DNA from: an uncultured Pseudomonadota bacterium
GTDB taxonomy: Bacteria > Bdellovibrionota_B > Oligoflexia > Oligoflexales > CAIYRB01
Assembly (NCBI GenBank): GCA_903928445.1
Contig: CAIYRB010000001.1
Coordinates: 1 to 51,210 of the forward strand
Reading direction: 5' to 3'
Length of the DNA stretch: 51,210 nt
Part shown: piece by piece, positions 36,301 through 44,265 of the stretch
Numbering within the stretch: the first letter of the stretch is position 1
Layout of the letters: every line of letters starts with the position of its first letter
The notes under the pieces: model-generated
Told to the model about the DNA's origin: nothing
The model's input: the letters and a program-made list of their open reading frames with translations, nothing else
Database searches by the model: none
Program-made: the position numbers and the translations under genes

Positions 36301-37084
36301 AGCTAAACGTGACCGCCGCATCGGTGATCGATTGCAGGCTGAAATTGGTCGGAGCACTGACCGGGGACATGGTGGTGATGCCAGCATCGGTGGCCCAATC
36401 GGAAGTGTTCGTCGCAGTGGTGCCACGGATGCGAAACCGGTAGACCGTCGAGGCGCTAAGTCCGCCTTCCGCATGGCTGGTCGCCGGAGCGCCGATGGGA
36501 GAATCAAGCGAATCGTTGAAATTGGTACAGCCGGCCCCTTGGCAGATTTGGATCTGGTAGCCCTTGTAGGTCGTGCTACCCGTCGTCCATGACAGCGACG
36601 TCACACCGTCGGATACATTCTTGACGGCAAAGTTGGTGAGACCCGGGACCAGGGTCAAAGTGTCTGTCGAGGTCAACCAATCGCTGGCGCCGTTGTTGTT
36701 GGCGGTGCGTACTTGGACTTGGTATGACGTGTTCGGAGTCAGGCCGGTGAGCGTGAAGCTGGTGGTGTCCGGACGCAAAGGCGACCCAGTGACCTCTGTA
36801 AAATTGGTGCAACCAACTCCGGCACAAGCATAGACCTCGTAAAAAATCTCATCGGTCGCATTGTCGGTCCAGTTAAGGGTCATCGACGTGTCGGTGATCG
36901 CACTAATCGTCAGCCCGCTTGCTGCAAGGGGTGGCTTTTGCGCTAGGCTGCCCCGGCCGCCAACACCACCGCTAAAGCTGCCACCAGCGTCTCCGCCATC
37001 GCCGGAGCCGCCATTTTTCTTACTGCAGGCCGAAAGGGCAAGGGCGACGCTGAGAGCAAGAGTGCTCGTGTGAAGAAAAACCAT
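33356..37084 (-). CDS. FnIII-repeat surface lipoprotein
   Basis: This is a 1242-residue lipoprotein. A short signal peptide ends in Leu-Ser-Ala-Cys (lipobox, Cys near 20), then a Gly/Ser/Asp-rich tether. Four FnIII modules follow (about 55-140, 145-235, 235-330 and 330-425). Each contains a Cys-x-Gly-x-x-Cys-(Thr/Ser)-Asn-Phe motif, suggesting a local disulfide on the same loop. The remaining 800 residues are rich in Ser, Thr, Ala and aromatic strands, with repeats of the Gly-x-x-Gly-Val-Ala-Tyr or Pro-Ala-Val-Ser-Tyr-Tyr-Asp type, as in a beta-propeller. Three further close Cys pairs occur there. The ATG at 37084 has GGAGG 6 bases upstream. Adhesion or carbohydrate recognition on the outer surface is inferred; no catalytic motif is seen. 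Confidence 0.75.
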   Translation of the reverse strand: MVFLHTSTLALSVALALSACSKKNGGSGDGGDAGGSFSGGVGGRGSLAQKPPLAASGLTISAITDTSMTLNWTDNATDEIFYEVYACAGVGCTNFTEVTGSPLRPDTTSFTLTGLTPNTSYQVQVRTANNNGASDWLTSTDTLTLVPGLTNFAVKNVSDGVTSLSWTTGSTTYKGYQIQICQGAGCTNFNDSLDSPIGAPATSHAEGGLSASTVYRFRIRGTTATNTSDWATDAGITTMSPVSAPTNFSLQSITDAAVTFSWTNNSSAPLFNEVQRCAGAGCSNFAAASGSPLAATASSYTATDLSPDTTYTYRIRAVAGSGGSDWLTSPALVSGPAAPTAMSYTTTTSSSTVVKWTDNSGTETGYQVQRCTGTSCTNFADVSGSPFAAGTAQFTSTGLSSLTNYTFRVRSVNGSATSNWLTGAQMTTKAGAASCASPTTITLDRGTKSNTATNQRGLWSDLKMIPNTGNFATAYYDGSATGGSASIRISYWNGAKYTQESVAGDRLVAAGSATWVRLAFLSDGTPLVFWTTGATQVKGAIRSAPFGTSGTWSAAVIDTVAGAANRALEVSVNPLDQVGLAYLTNTTTAGRARFIYCTSSCKNLASYVPMTAGTDTIEANNVVAATNEVGIAWCKHNSTTYYPAVVYPSTTNTRYASCQGSIATCKTSAGWGTPATIVSNSSVVAKILIDSTTTGDFPKILTRNAANTLLQVFQMDQACNAAGPYTFTAGNTFGAATSGTSWLRLLRSTSGIYHVIANLGTASVGYYNSLTNALTTSTWNTIGTLDTVTLPAAGAGAGGADINNNLGQIYTSYGANAAPFNLNVGVVQDISVTSNAANFYQSIPDVYGDIGLTTATGQTRNTSMASTSAGKPGVAYIDASVGAAAGAVLKFAFRNGVTATTPWQVWTVPNTSSPKFPSLIFDQNNMPWIAFFDASTFRYNLVTNSAADGSGDWSFYQFPINNKVAAATAPATDDVALVMSYYGGAPMPLMIVMNSTAAGGAGIRAALFDPSSQTFGSVTTLDALGGSFATRLSADYDANGNIVVAYYDLTVTKAKFNFSVDGQTWLATPLPLSATSTGREGLAIKLDPLTSQPAVSYYDRANNFVYYMRCTKSLINCGGLGNWSSSTVASSIDTTNISTNNEQILNTSLTFTADGVPFVGYMTGFNTSTPPSVPSLMVADKTSGTFVPVALATSPAAAVNNASAFNFALTGQSLASVRNSLGAWISSYTGPNNWQYVTSCGE

Positions 37085-37409
37085 GGAAGCCTCCGAACAA
37101 GACAAGATGACACATCTTTGCGATCTTGAAGGATATCGGGAAGCAGCGTCCGAGACTTTAGGGATCTCAATTTAGTTTAATGATTACAGGTATATATGTT
37201 AGGATAGAGCGGCTACCGTCCGTTGATCGATCAGACGCGACGTTGCAGCTATTTGCGCGCCTTTGACCTGCGGCTAGCTCAGTCGATTCGGGCCCCGCGC
37301 TACCGTTGCCGCCTAGGATGATAGAAGGCGGGGTAGTCGCTGGTAAACACTCATCACCGGACTTTCGCCATGGTCAGGCGGCAGACAGGTTTTGGGACGA
37401 GCCTCTTCA
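37085..37409. other. Intergenic region upstream of the FnIII lipoprotein
   Basis: There is no gene here. The part at 37160-37210 is AT-rich (TTTAGTTTAATGATTACAGG and TATATATG) and is the likely promoter area for the lipoprotein on the minus strand. The rest, up to the stop of the small exported protein, shows no clear structure. Confidence 0.4.
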
Positions 37410-37937
37410 TTAGTCTAAGCGATGTCCCGACAACACCTGCACTGCCTCCATCAGTGCCGCCTTGAACTGCGCATCTGTCGGCTGCTCGCAGACCCCACTG
37501 ATCCCCTGCGTTGCCTCCCAGACCCACGTGCCACTTTTGTAGTCGCGGCTATTAGCGCCAGTGTGCCAGATCCGGCTTGGGTGATAAAAGATGCGTTGGT
37601 TGCTCTGGGTGTAATCATTGGTCCACATGACGAAGCGCCGGGTGGCGCCCAGCTCCGCCGCGGACTTCAGTTCGCTGCGGTTTTGAAAGAACAGCAGCAG
37701 CAGGTTGTTGAAAGAAGTGTAAGCGCACTGCTTCGCGGCTGCCGTGGCACCGGCCGGGTAGAAGCCGAACAGGGCATCGCCTGGGTAGCGGAAGGTCGCA
37801 CTGCCGCGAAAGGGCAGATACTGTGCGTCAATCACTTCGTAGCCATTGACCTCGGTGGGTCGCATGGCGTCAATCTCGGCTGTGGCCCTGGTCGCCGCCA
37901 AAAGTATCATGGTCAAAAATAGGCGCCGCACGGTCAT
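37410..37937 (-). CDS. Small exported protein, unknown
   Basis: This is a 175-residue protein with a signal peptide (Met-Thr-Val-Arg-Arg-Leu-Phe-Leu-Thr-Met-Ile-Leu-Leu, with cleavage probable after Ala-Thr-Ala). The mature part is rich in aromatics and has two Cys (in Lys-Gln-Cys-Ala-Tyr and Gly-Val-Cys-Glu-Gln) that could pair. I do not recognise the family. The ATG at 37937 follows AAGGTG by 7 bases; an upstream ATG seven codons away is less well placed. It is transcribed towards the FnIII lipoprotein on the same strand but 325 bases away, so cotranscription is uncertain. It is divergent from secDF. Confidence 0.65.
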   Translation of the reverse strand: MTVRRLFLTMILLAATRATAEIDAMRPTEVNGYEVIDAQYLPFRGSATFRYPGDALFGFYPAGATAAAKQCAYTSFNNLLLLFFQNRSELKSAAELGATRRFVMWTNDYTQSNQRIFYHPSRIWHTGANSRDYKSGTWVWEATQGISGVCEQPTDAQFKAALMEAVQVLSGHRLD

Positions 37938-38151
37938 AGCAAAACACCTTCGTGCCAAGTCATCGGTTCATCGGTTTGTGCTCATGGTCCAAGCGGGCTT
38001 GATTAACTTTATATGAAGATCCTTGTCAATCGCGGACATGGGGCTTTGGCCATGGCTGTCTCCTTCGGTAAAAAAATGCTGCAAGATCTTGCTTAAGAAG
38101 GTAATCCTGTAGGGTGAGTACCGTTGCAATCTTATGGAGTAGGGTAAATCT

Positions 38152-40899
38152 ATGAACCCGTTGCGTTGGCGTTTGCTTATCATTGGCGCCATTACTTTGT
38201 GGGCAGCTTATATCGTCGCCCCGTCGGTGATTTATTTTTCGACCCCACGGGAGATCCGCAACTCCGATGAGGAGATGGCCAAGCGGATACCCAAGTGGTT
38301 GCCGCAAAAGCACGTGTCCTTGGGGCTGGACCTGCAAGGCGGGGTCCAGCTGGTGTTGGGCGTCAACACCGTCAATGCCGTCGATAACAAGCTCAGTCGC
38401 CTCGGCACTGAGACGCAGCGCTGGTCTGATGACAACAACCTTGGTGTCACCAAGGCCTACAACGTCGTCGGCAAGCAGATCCTTCGCGTCGAGCTCAAAG
38501 ACGGTGTCGACAGCGGTGCTTTCAAAGATAAATTCCGCAAGGAATATCCCGGCATGGTGCAGGTCGCCAAGGCTGGCCAAACGCTCGACTTAGGGTATGA
38601 AGACGAGCAGATGCGGCGCATCAAGGCGAGCGCGATCGAGCAGGCCGAGAAGGTCGTCCGCAGCCGTGTCGATAAGTGGGGCGTGAGCGAGCCCTTGATC
38701 AACCGCCGTCAGGCCGACAACAGCATCCTCGTGCAGCTGCCGGGCTTCAAGGATCCGACCAAGGCTAAAGAACTGCTTGGTCGGACGGCGCAGCTTAAAT
38801 TTAAGCTGGTGGACGATAAATTCCATGGTTTTGATAGCCTGACCGATCTTCCTGCCGGTATCACCAAGGCCAACAACGGTGGTCAGGTCGCGCTAGCTAG
38901 CGAAAATCGCGTGGCGCTGCTCGACTTTGCCAAGGCCAAAGTGCCCGAGGATCGCCAGCTATTCGTCCACCGCGAGGATATCGCTGGCGGCAAGAAGTCG
39001 ACCTACACGACGTATGTCGTCGAGGCATCGACCGAGATCGGTGGCGACGACATCGCCGACTCCTTCGTCACCGAGGATGGGCAAGGCTTAGATCATCGGC
39101 CGCAGGTGTCGATGAAGTTCACTGGACCAGGCGGTAAGCGTTTTGGTGACGTCACCGGCGCCAACGTCGGTCACCGTTTGGCGATTGTCCTCGATGACGA
39201 GGTCGTGTCCGCCCCCAACATCCAGTCCAAGATCGCTACCGGTCAAGGGGTCATCACGCTTGGCAACCGCGGCAGCTGGCAGGACTCCTACAACGAGGCC
39301 AATCAGCTGGCACTCATCCTAAAGTCCGGTGCCTTACCGGCGACGATCGAGGTGCTGGAAGAGCGCCAGGTCGGTGCCAGCCTTGGACCTGAGTTGGCCG
39401 ATGAAGGCATTAAGGGCGTGCTGGTCGGCTTGGTTCTGGTCTTTGGCTACATGATCTATCACTACCGTCGTCCCGGCATGCTGGCTTGTGTCGCTTTGCT
39501 GCTCAACGGCCTATTTCTCCTTGGCCTGATGGCGATGTTTGGCTTCTCCTTGTCGCTGCCAGGGATCGCCGGCTTTGTGCTGACGCTCGGCATGGCGGTG
39601 GACGCCAACGTTTTGATCAATGAACGCATACGCCAGGAGCTGGCGGAAGGTAAGAGTTCCAAGAAGGCGATCGAAAACGGCTTTGGCCGCGTCTTTTGGA
39701 CCATCTTCGATGCCCACGTGACAGCGTTGATCGCCGGCTTTGTGCTGCTCGAGACCAACCCTTCCGGTCCGATCCGCGGCTTTGCCATTACGCTGATTAT
39801 CGGTCTGTTGGTCTCCCTGTTCACCTCGCTGAATTGCACCAAATCCTTCTTTGAATTGGTGATGGCCCGGTCCAAGTCCGACAAAGAAGTCCGCGCTTGG
39901 CTCGGCGAGCGCTCGATCGAGAAGCAGCGCCACACCTTCAACATCGATTTTGCCAAGTATTCCGTGCCATTTACGGCATTTTGTGCGCTCCTGACCGTGG
40001 CGACGCTGGGCTTGACCTTGGTGCGTGGCCTCAACTGGGGCGTTGATTTTGCCGGTGGTACCGAGGTCCAGGTCCGCTTTGGCAGCGATGTTCAGCCGAG
40101 TGAGCTGACCGGCGTGACCAAGAAGGTGGGCCTGCGCGAGGTCACCCTTCAGGCCCTTGGTGGCGGTCAGAAGCAGTACCTGATTCGCTTTGGCACCGAG
40201 GACATCCAACCCGAGGCTGGCAAAGAGGTGACGCAGCAGGATGCCCAGGCGAAGGGCCAGCAGGTCAAGCAGGCGCTGCTCGCCGACCTCGCCAGCAAGT
40301 CGCCGGAAATCCTGTCGATCGATTATGTCGGCCCGCAGGTGGGTAAGGAGCTGCGCAGCCAGGGTGTGCTTAGCATGCTCTACTCGATCTTCTTTATTCT
40401 TCTCTATGTCGCCTTCCGCTTCAATATGCGCTTTGGACCTGGGGTCCTTCTGAAGATGATCATCGATGTCATCTTCGTCTTGGCCTTCTACGAGTTCTTC
40501 TGGCGCTCGTTTGACCTGACGGCGGTTGCGGCCTTTTTAACGATCATCGGTTATTCGGTGAACGACACCATCGTCATCTTCGACCGGATTCGCGAGAATC
40601 TGCAAAGCCATGGTCGCCGGACTATGCTTGAAAACATCAACATGTCGCTCAACGAAACCCTGACGCGGTCGCTCAACACCTCAGGTGTGACCTTGGTCTC
40701 GCTGTTCGGTATTTTGATCTTTGGCTCCGGCCAGATTTGGACCTTCGCCGCCGCCATGGCCGTCGGCATTGTCGCTGCAACGCTGACGTCGACCTTCGTA
40801 GCGAGCTTCTCGCTGGTTTGGTTTGATAAGTATTACACCAAACGGGAAGCGAAAAAGGCAACCCCTGGCGGGTCGGCGCGGCCGTCTCCAGCGCGCTGA
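38152..40899 (+). CDS. secDF: SecDF, fused protein-export membrane subunit
   Basis: This is a 915-residue single-chain fusion of SecD and SecF, the RND-type proton-driven subunits that help pull proteins through SecYEG. The SecD half has helix 1 at about residues 5-27, Leu-Gly-Leu-Asp-Leu-Gln-Gly-Gly near 56-63, a large periplasmic region, and Ala-Leu-Pro-Ala-Thr-Ile-Glu-Val followed by Gly-x-x-Leu-Gly near 400-420. The SecF half starts near 600, with Gly-Val-Asp-Phe-Ala-Gly-Gly-Thr near 632-639 and Ile-Gly-Tyr-Ser-Val-Asn-Asp-Thr-Ile-Val near 800. A GGAG/AGGG site precedes the ATG. yajC, the common neighbour, is not seen. Fusion is known in some bacteria but is unusual among Gram-negatives with separate subunits. 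Confidence 0.95.
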   Translation: MNPLRWRLLIIGAITLWAAYIVAPSVIYFSTPREIRNSDEEMAKRIPKWLPQKHVSLGLDLQGGVQLVLGVNTVNAVDNKLSRLGTETQRWSDDNNLGVTKAYNVVGKQILRVELKDGVDSGAFKDKFRKEYPGMVQVAKAGQTLDLGYEDEQMRRIKASAIEQAEKVVRSRVDKWGVSEPLINRRQADNSILVQLPGFKDPTKAKELLGRTAQLKFKLVDDKFHGFDSLTDLPAGITKANNGGQVALASENRVALLDFAKAKVPEDRQLFVHREDIAGGKKSTYTTYVVEASTEIGGDDIADSFVTEDGQGLDHRPQVSMKFTGPGGKRFGDVTGANVGHRLAIVLDDEVVSAPNIQSKIATGQGVITLGNRGSWQDSYNEANQLALILKSGALPATIEVLEERQVGASLGPELADEGIKGVLVGLVLVFGYMIYHYRRPGMLACVALLLNGLFLLGLMAMFGFSLSLPGIAGFVLTLGMAVDANVLINERIRQELAEGKSSKKAIENGFGRVFWTIFDAHVTALIAGFVLLETNPSGPIRGFAITLIIGLLVSLFTSLNCTKSFFELVMARSKSDKEVRAWLGERSIEKQRHTFNIDFAKYSVPFTAFCALLTVATLGLTLVRGLNWGVDFAGGTEVQVRFGSDVQPSELTGVTKKVGLREVTLQALGGGQKQYLIRFGTEDIQPEAGKEVTQQDAQAKGQQVKQALLADLASKSPEILSIDYVGPQVGKELRSQGVLSMLYSIFFILLYVAFRFNMRFGPGVLLKMIIDVIFVLAFYEFFWRSFDLTAVAAFLTIIGYSVNDTIVIFDRIRENLQSHGRRTMLENINMSLNETLTRSLNTSGVTLVSLFGILIFGSGQIWTFAAAMAVGIVAATLTSTFVASFSLVWFDKYYTKREAKKATPGGSARPSPAR

Positions 40900-40953
40900 G
40901 CCGAGGCTTCAGGTCCGGCCTCATGTCGCTTCTCACCCTATCGAGTTTTTTCT

Positions 40954-40985
40954 AGGCTTCCTCCTCAACTTTGGGGAGGAAGCCT
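40954..40985 (+). promoter_or_regulatory. Hairpin enclosing the HRDC gene ribosome binding site
   Basis: AGGCTTCCTCC at 40954-40964 pairs perfectly with GGAGGAAGCCT at 40975-40985, with a 10-base loop. One more T-A pair brings in the first base of the ATG at 40986. The whole Shine-Dalgarno sequence is therefore double-stranded in the mRNA. It is not followed by a T-run on either strand, so it does not look like a terminator. It should repress translation unless opened by temperature, a protein, an RNA or ribosomes arriving from secDF. Confidence 0.7.
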
Positions 40986-41318
40986 ATGATGATCAGGATT
41001 GACGCGCCGTCCAGCCGTTACGAGCGCCAGCTTCAAGACCAGCTGAGTCAAGCAGACCGACTAAGCGCCTTGCCGCCGAGAGCTCGTGAATTATTTTTGC
41101 GCCTCTGTATGTTGCGGCGTCATCTGGCCCGCGATGCCAATGTCCCGGCCTACCAGGTGCTGAGCAATCGCTCCTTGTTGGCCCTGTGCGAGCAGCAACC
41201 ACAGGATCTGCCTGGTTTAACGTCCATCCCCGGCTTTGCTCCGACCCGTGTTAGGGCCTATGGTGCCGAGATTTTGTCGGTATTGCGCGGTGGCTGGCTA
41301 GAGCCGTCAACGGAGTAG
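40986..41318 (+). CDS. Stand-alone HRDC-domain protein
   Basis: This is a 110-residue protein with an HRDC domain at about residues 30-105: Val-Pro-Ala-Tyr-Gln-Val-Leu-Ser-Asn-Arg-Ser-Leu-Leu-Ala-Leu, then Leu-x-x-Ile-Pro-Gly-Phe and Tyr-Gly-Ala-Glu-Ile-Leu. HRDC domains bind nucleic acid and normally sit at the C-terminus of RecQ helicases or RNase D; here no helicase or nuclease is attached. The ATG at 40986 follows GGGGAGGAAG, a strong ribosome binding site hidden in a hairpin. The gene lies 86 bases after secDF and may be cotranscribed with it. Function is unknown beyond likely nucleic-acid binding. Confidence 0.8.
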   Translation: MMIRIDAPSSRYERQLQDQLSQADRLSALPPRARELFLRLCMLRRHLARDANVPAYQVLSNRSLLALCEQQPQDLPGLTSIPGFAPTRVRAYGAEILSVLRGGWLEPSTE

Positions 41319-41403
41319 GGAGCGAATTGCCGCGTCTAGCTAAGGTCGCGACGTCCGTCAAAAGGAGTGTGGCCGCGGTCGGGGTGAGGCGCATGGCGCT
41401 GGC

Positions 41404-41685
41404 TTACAGCAGTTCCATCTCGGTGATCGAGTTGGTGTTGAGGCGCTCGGAGTATTGGAAATCCGATTTTGGCACGACATCGTTGCGCGAACCGGCGGTT
41501 TTAAAGGTCGCCAGGTAGTTGCTGCAGGCGCCGTAGTCGAAGCCCTTACCAAATGGGTAGTGCTCGCAATCGATCTGCTCCTGGGTTTTCATGCGGAGCC
41601 CACAGCGGTCCTTAAACTCGATAGTTTTCCCATCGCTACCGACCTGACCGTGACGCACATGGTGGGGGCACTTTTTGCAGAGCAT
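41404..41685 (-). CDS. Small Cys-rich protein, unknown
   Basis: This is a 93-residue protein with five Cys: Cys3 and Cys6 in Cys-Lys-Lys-Cys-Pro-His-His, Cys28, Cys40 in Ile-Asp-Cys-Glu-His-Tyr-Pro-Phe-Gly, and Cys50. Together with the histidines this suggests a zinc or iron-sulfur site in the first 50 residues; the C-terminal 35 residues look extended. I do not recognise the family. I chose the ATG at 41685, with GGAAGG about 9 bases upstream, over an earlier in-frame start. The gene stands alone between the HRDC gene and accD, pointing back at the HRDC gene. Confidence 0.65.
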   Translation of the reverse strand: MLCKKCPHHVRHGQVGSDGKTIEFKDRCGLRMKTQEQIDCEHYPFGKGFDYGACSNYLATFKTAGSRNDVVPKSDFQYSERLNTNSITEMELL

Positions 41686-42000
41686 GTCGCGATCCTTCCA
41701 ACGTGAAGAGCCATTCCCCGGTGGTGTTGCCAACGAACCGACCGCTCACACGGGGCATAGGAATGCACCCGCCTTGAGGCCGGCTAGCCTGAGTCCGCCA
41801 TGCAGCAAACTTATGAAACACTCACAGATCCGTGGGATTAGACCCATCTTAGTCACAACTGCAGTCTTCATGCAACGGGAAAATAGTTGTTATTTTTGGG
41901 GAAAATCCTTTTTATGAAATTTAAGAAGGCGGCTAAATCCTTGCGATGTCGTTGGCTTTGCGGTAGCGTTTAGGTTCAAACTCGTTGAAGGACATACGCC

Positions 42001-42846
42001 GTGGCTTGGCTCACCCGAGAAAAAGCGCCGCTGACGAAGGGGCAACGCACCGACACTCCCGACGGCCTCTGGGAGCGCTGCGCCAATTGTTCGGAAATTA
42101 TCCTGAAGCGCGAGTTTAGCGCTAATCAGAACGTCTGCCCGAAGTGTAGCCATCATTTTCCGCTCCAGGCGAGACAGCGCATTGCGCACTTTCTCGATCG
42201 GGATTCCTTTGTCGAGTACGACGCGGAGCTTTGCTCCACCGATCCGCTGAAGTTTTGCGATAGCAAGCCGTATAAACAACGACTTATTGATATGCGCCGC
42301 CGTACCGGCACCTATGATGCCTTTCATGCCGGTCGTGGTCTGCTCCAGGGAGCCCCGGTGCAGCTCGGCGTATTTGATTTTCAATTCATGGGCGGCAGTA
42401 TGGGGTCTGTCGTCGGCGAAAAGATCGCGCGCCTGTACCTGCGCGCTGCGACAAGCCGTGAGCCGGCGATCATCTTTTCGTCGTCTGGGGGTGCTCGGAT
42501 GCAAGAAGGCATCTTGAGCTTGATGCAGATGGCCAAGACCTGCGCGGCCTTGTCCAAGCTGCGGGAGGCGCGGGTGCCGTTTATCTCTGTGCTCACCCAT
42601 CCCACCACCGGTGGCGTGGCTGCTAGTTTTGCGATGCTCGGTGATTTAAACATCGGCGAGCCCGGCGCTTTGATCGGCTTTGCCGGTCCACGGGTGATTC
42701 AGCAGACCATCCGCGAGAAGCTGCCGGAGGGCTTTCAGCGCTCGGAATACCTGCTAGAGCACGGCATGCTCGATATGATCTGCGACCGCGAATCGCTGCG
42801 TCCGACCATCGCCAATGTGCTCAGCATGTTGATGCCAGCGAAATGA
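42001..42846 (+). CDS. accD: AccD, acetyl-CoA carboxylase carboxyltransferase beta subunit
   Basis: This 281-residue protein begins with GTG and has AAGGA 8 bases upstream. The zinc ribbon Cys27-x-x-Cys30 and Cys46-x-x-Cys49 is intact. The crotonase-fold core shows Phe-Met-Gly-Gly-Ser-Met-Gly-Ser-Val-Val-Gly-Glu-Lys and Ser-Ser-Gly-Gly-Ala-Arg-Met-Gln-Glu-Gly, then Pro-Thr-Thr-Gly-Gly-Val. With AccA it transfers the carboxyl group from biotin to acetyl-CoA, making the malonyl-CoA for fatty acids and for the PKS extension module in this window. It overlaps folC by 4 bases, the same accD-folC order as in many proteobacteria. Confidence 0.95.
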   Translation: MAWLTREKAPLTKGQRTDTPDGLWERCANCSEIILKREFSANQNVCPKCSHHFPLQARQRIAHFLDRDSFVEYDAELCSTDPLKFCDSKPYKQRLIDMRRRTGTYDAFHAGRGLLQGAPVQLGVFDFQFMGGSMGSVVGEKIARLYLRAATSREPAIIFSSSGGARMQEGILSLMQMAKTCAALSKLREARVPFISVLTHPTTGGVAASFAMLGDLNIGEPGALIGFAGPRVIQQTIREKLPEGFQRSEYLLEHGMLDMICDRESLRPTIANVLSMLMPAK

Positions 42847-44195
42847 GCGCACCGGCCGCGGCGTTTAGCGCCCTGTTTGCCAAAAGGCCAACGGTGATTA
42901 AGCCGGGACTGGCGCGGATCGAGGCTGGTTTGGCGCATCTCGGCGCGGATGCGCTGCTGGCAACGCCGACGGTGCTCATTGCCGGCACCAACGGTAAAGG
43001 CACGACCTCGGGCTTTCTTTGGCAGATGTTGAGTGCGCTCGAAGTCCGCACAGGCTTGTTTACCTCGCCGCATCTCGTGCATTTTGCTGAGCGCATACGG
43101 GTGTCGGGTGAATCAGTCGACGATGCCCTCCTGCTGCGCGAGCTTGAGCGGCTGCAGCAGGACATGCCGGCTGAGCTGTACGATCTGCTGTCCTTTTTTG
43201 AGATCAATACGCTGCTGGCTTTGCGCTTATTTCAGCGCATGAACACCACCATCGATCTGCTCGAAGTCGGCCTCGGCGGTCGCTGGGACGCGACCAATGC
43301 CAGTCGCCCGTGCCTGACGATCATCACCAGCATCGGCCTCGATCATCAGGAGTGGCTCGGTCATACCTCGGCAGAGATCGCCGGCGAAAAGGCCGGAATC
43401 ATGCGTCCAGGCGTGCCGGTGATATGGGGTGGGGACGCTGCCGGCGACGCTGCCGCAAGCGAGGTGCTAAGGCAAAGAGCCAAGGCGCTCGGCGCACCGT
43501 TCTGGCAGCAAGGACAGCACTTTGGACCTTTGGACGCGGCGCATTTCTATGTCGACCTGCCGCTGCCGGGAAGCCGCCGGCAGGAGTTGCCTTGGCCGCG
43601 CCGTTTGGCTGCGGCGCCGCCCTATCTGCGGGACAATTTCCTCAAAGCGGCTGCAGCCGTGAGTTGGTGGATCGATCACGGCCCGGTGCCTGCGCTGCGT
43701 CAGGCGCAGCTGGCAGGTGCCGTGGCCGCACTTGATCAACCGGGTATCGTCGTCCCGCCCTCATTGCGCGCCCGTTTTGAGCGGATCACAGTGGCCTCTG
43801 GATCTAGCAAGCACGAACTGTTGCTCGATGTCTGCCACAATCCTGACGGAGCTCGGGCCGTGGTCCGTGGTCTGCGCGAGACCTCGCTGGTGGACGAGGC
43901 TGGAGGCAAGGTAGCGGCTTTTGTCTCGATCCTTGCCGACAAGGATTGCGATGAGGTGTTGAGTATCTTACGCACGGTTTGTGACCCCGTCGTGCTCTTT
44001 GCGGTGTCTAGCGAGCGCTCGTGGAGTGTCGCACGCATCGCCCGGAAGCACCGGGATTTACCGTTTTATCCAAGCTTCGCTGCGGCCTGGGCTGCAGGGC
44101 GGTCCGGTGCTCCGTCTGCTTCGTCACCGGTCCTCGTCTGCGGCTCGGTACACGCTGTGGGCGAGGTCTGTGCATTTTTTTCGATCCCGCTTTAA
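42843..44195 (+). CDS. folC: FolC, dihydrofolate/folylpolyglutamate synthase
   Basis: This is a 450-residue Mur-ligase-type enzyme. The ATP loop Gly-Thr-Asn-Gly-Lys-Gly-Thr-Thr lies near residues 48-55, Thr-Ser-Pro-His-Leu-Val-His-Phe near 73-80, and Glu-Val-Gly-Leu-Gly-Gly-Arg-Trp-Asp-Ala-Thr-Asn near 140-151. The C-terminal domain carries Asp-Val-Cys-His-Asn-Pro-Asp-Gly-Ala. It adds glutamate to dihydropteroate and to folates. The ATG lies in the accD stop (ATGA), so the two are coupled. The stop is 70 bases before the lptD start. Confidence 0.93.
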   Translation: MSAPAAAFSALFAKRPTVIKPGLARIEAGLAHLGADALLATPTVLIAGTNGKGTTSGFLWQMLSALEVRTGLFTSPHLVHFAERIRVSGESVDDALLLRELERLQQDMPAELYDLLSFFEINTLLALRLFQRMNTTIDLLEVGLGGRWDATNASRPCLTIITSIGLDHQEWLGHTSAEIAGEKAGIMRPGVPVIWGGDAAGDAAASEVLRQRAKALGAPFWQQGQHFGPLDAAHFYVDLPLPGSRRQELPWPRRLAAAPPYLRDNFLKAAAAVSWWIDHGPVPALRQAQLAGAVAALDQPGIVVPPSLRARFERITVASGSSKHELLLDVCHNPDGARAVVRGLRETSLVDEAGGKVAAFVSILADKDCDEVLSILRTVCDPVVLFAVSSERSWSVARIARKHRDLPFYPSFAAAWAAGRSGAPSASSPVLVCGSVHAVGEVCAFFSIPL

Positions 44196-44265
44196 TGTGC
44201 TGGCAGCTGCTGCCGTGCCACGGAGCGGATTGCTCCTTGCTTCGTCGCAGTGGTACCATCGGTCG

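Noticed and set aside
38044..38120. Very short frames before secDF (possible yajC or leader peptide)
   Set aside because: They encode only 14-24 residues with no membrane segment or recognisable similarity.
40954..40985. Hairpin as a terminator for secDF
   Set aside because: No T-run follows on the plus strand; the only T-run lies before the left arm, and the right arm is the next gene's ribosome binding site.
43981..44265. Upstream extension of the lptD frame
   Set aside because: It overlaps folC in another frame, lacks signal-peptide character, and the ATG at 44266 directly precedes a proper signal peptide.
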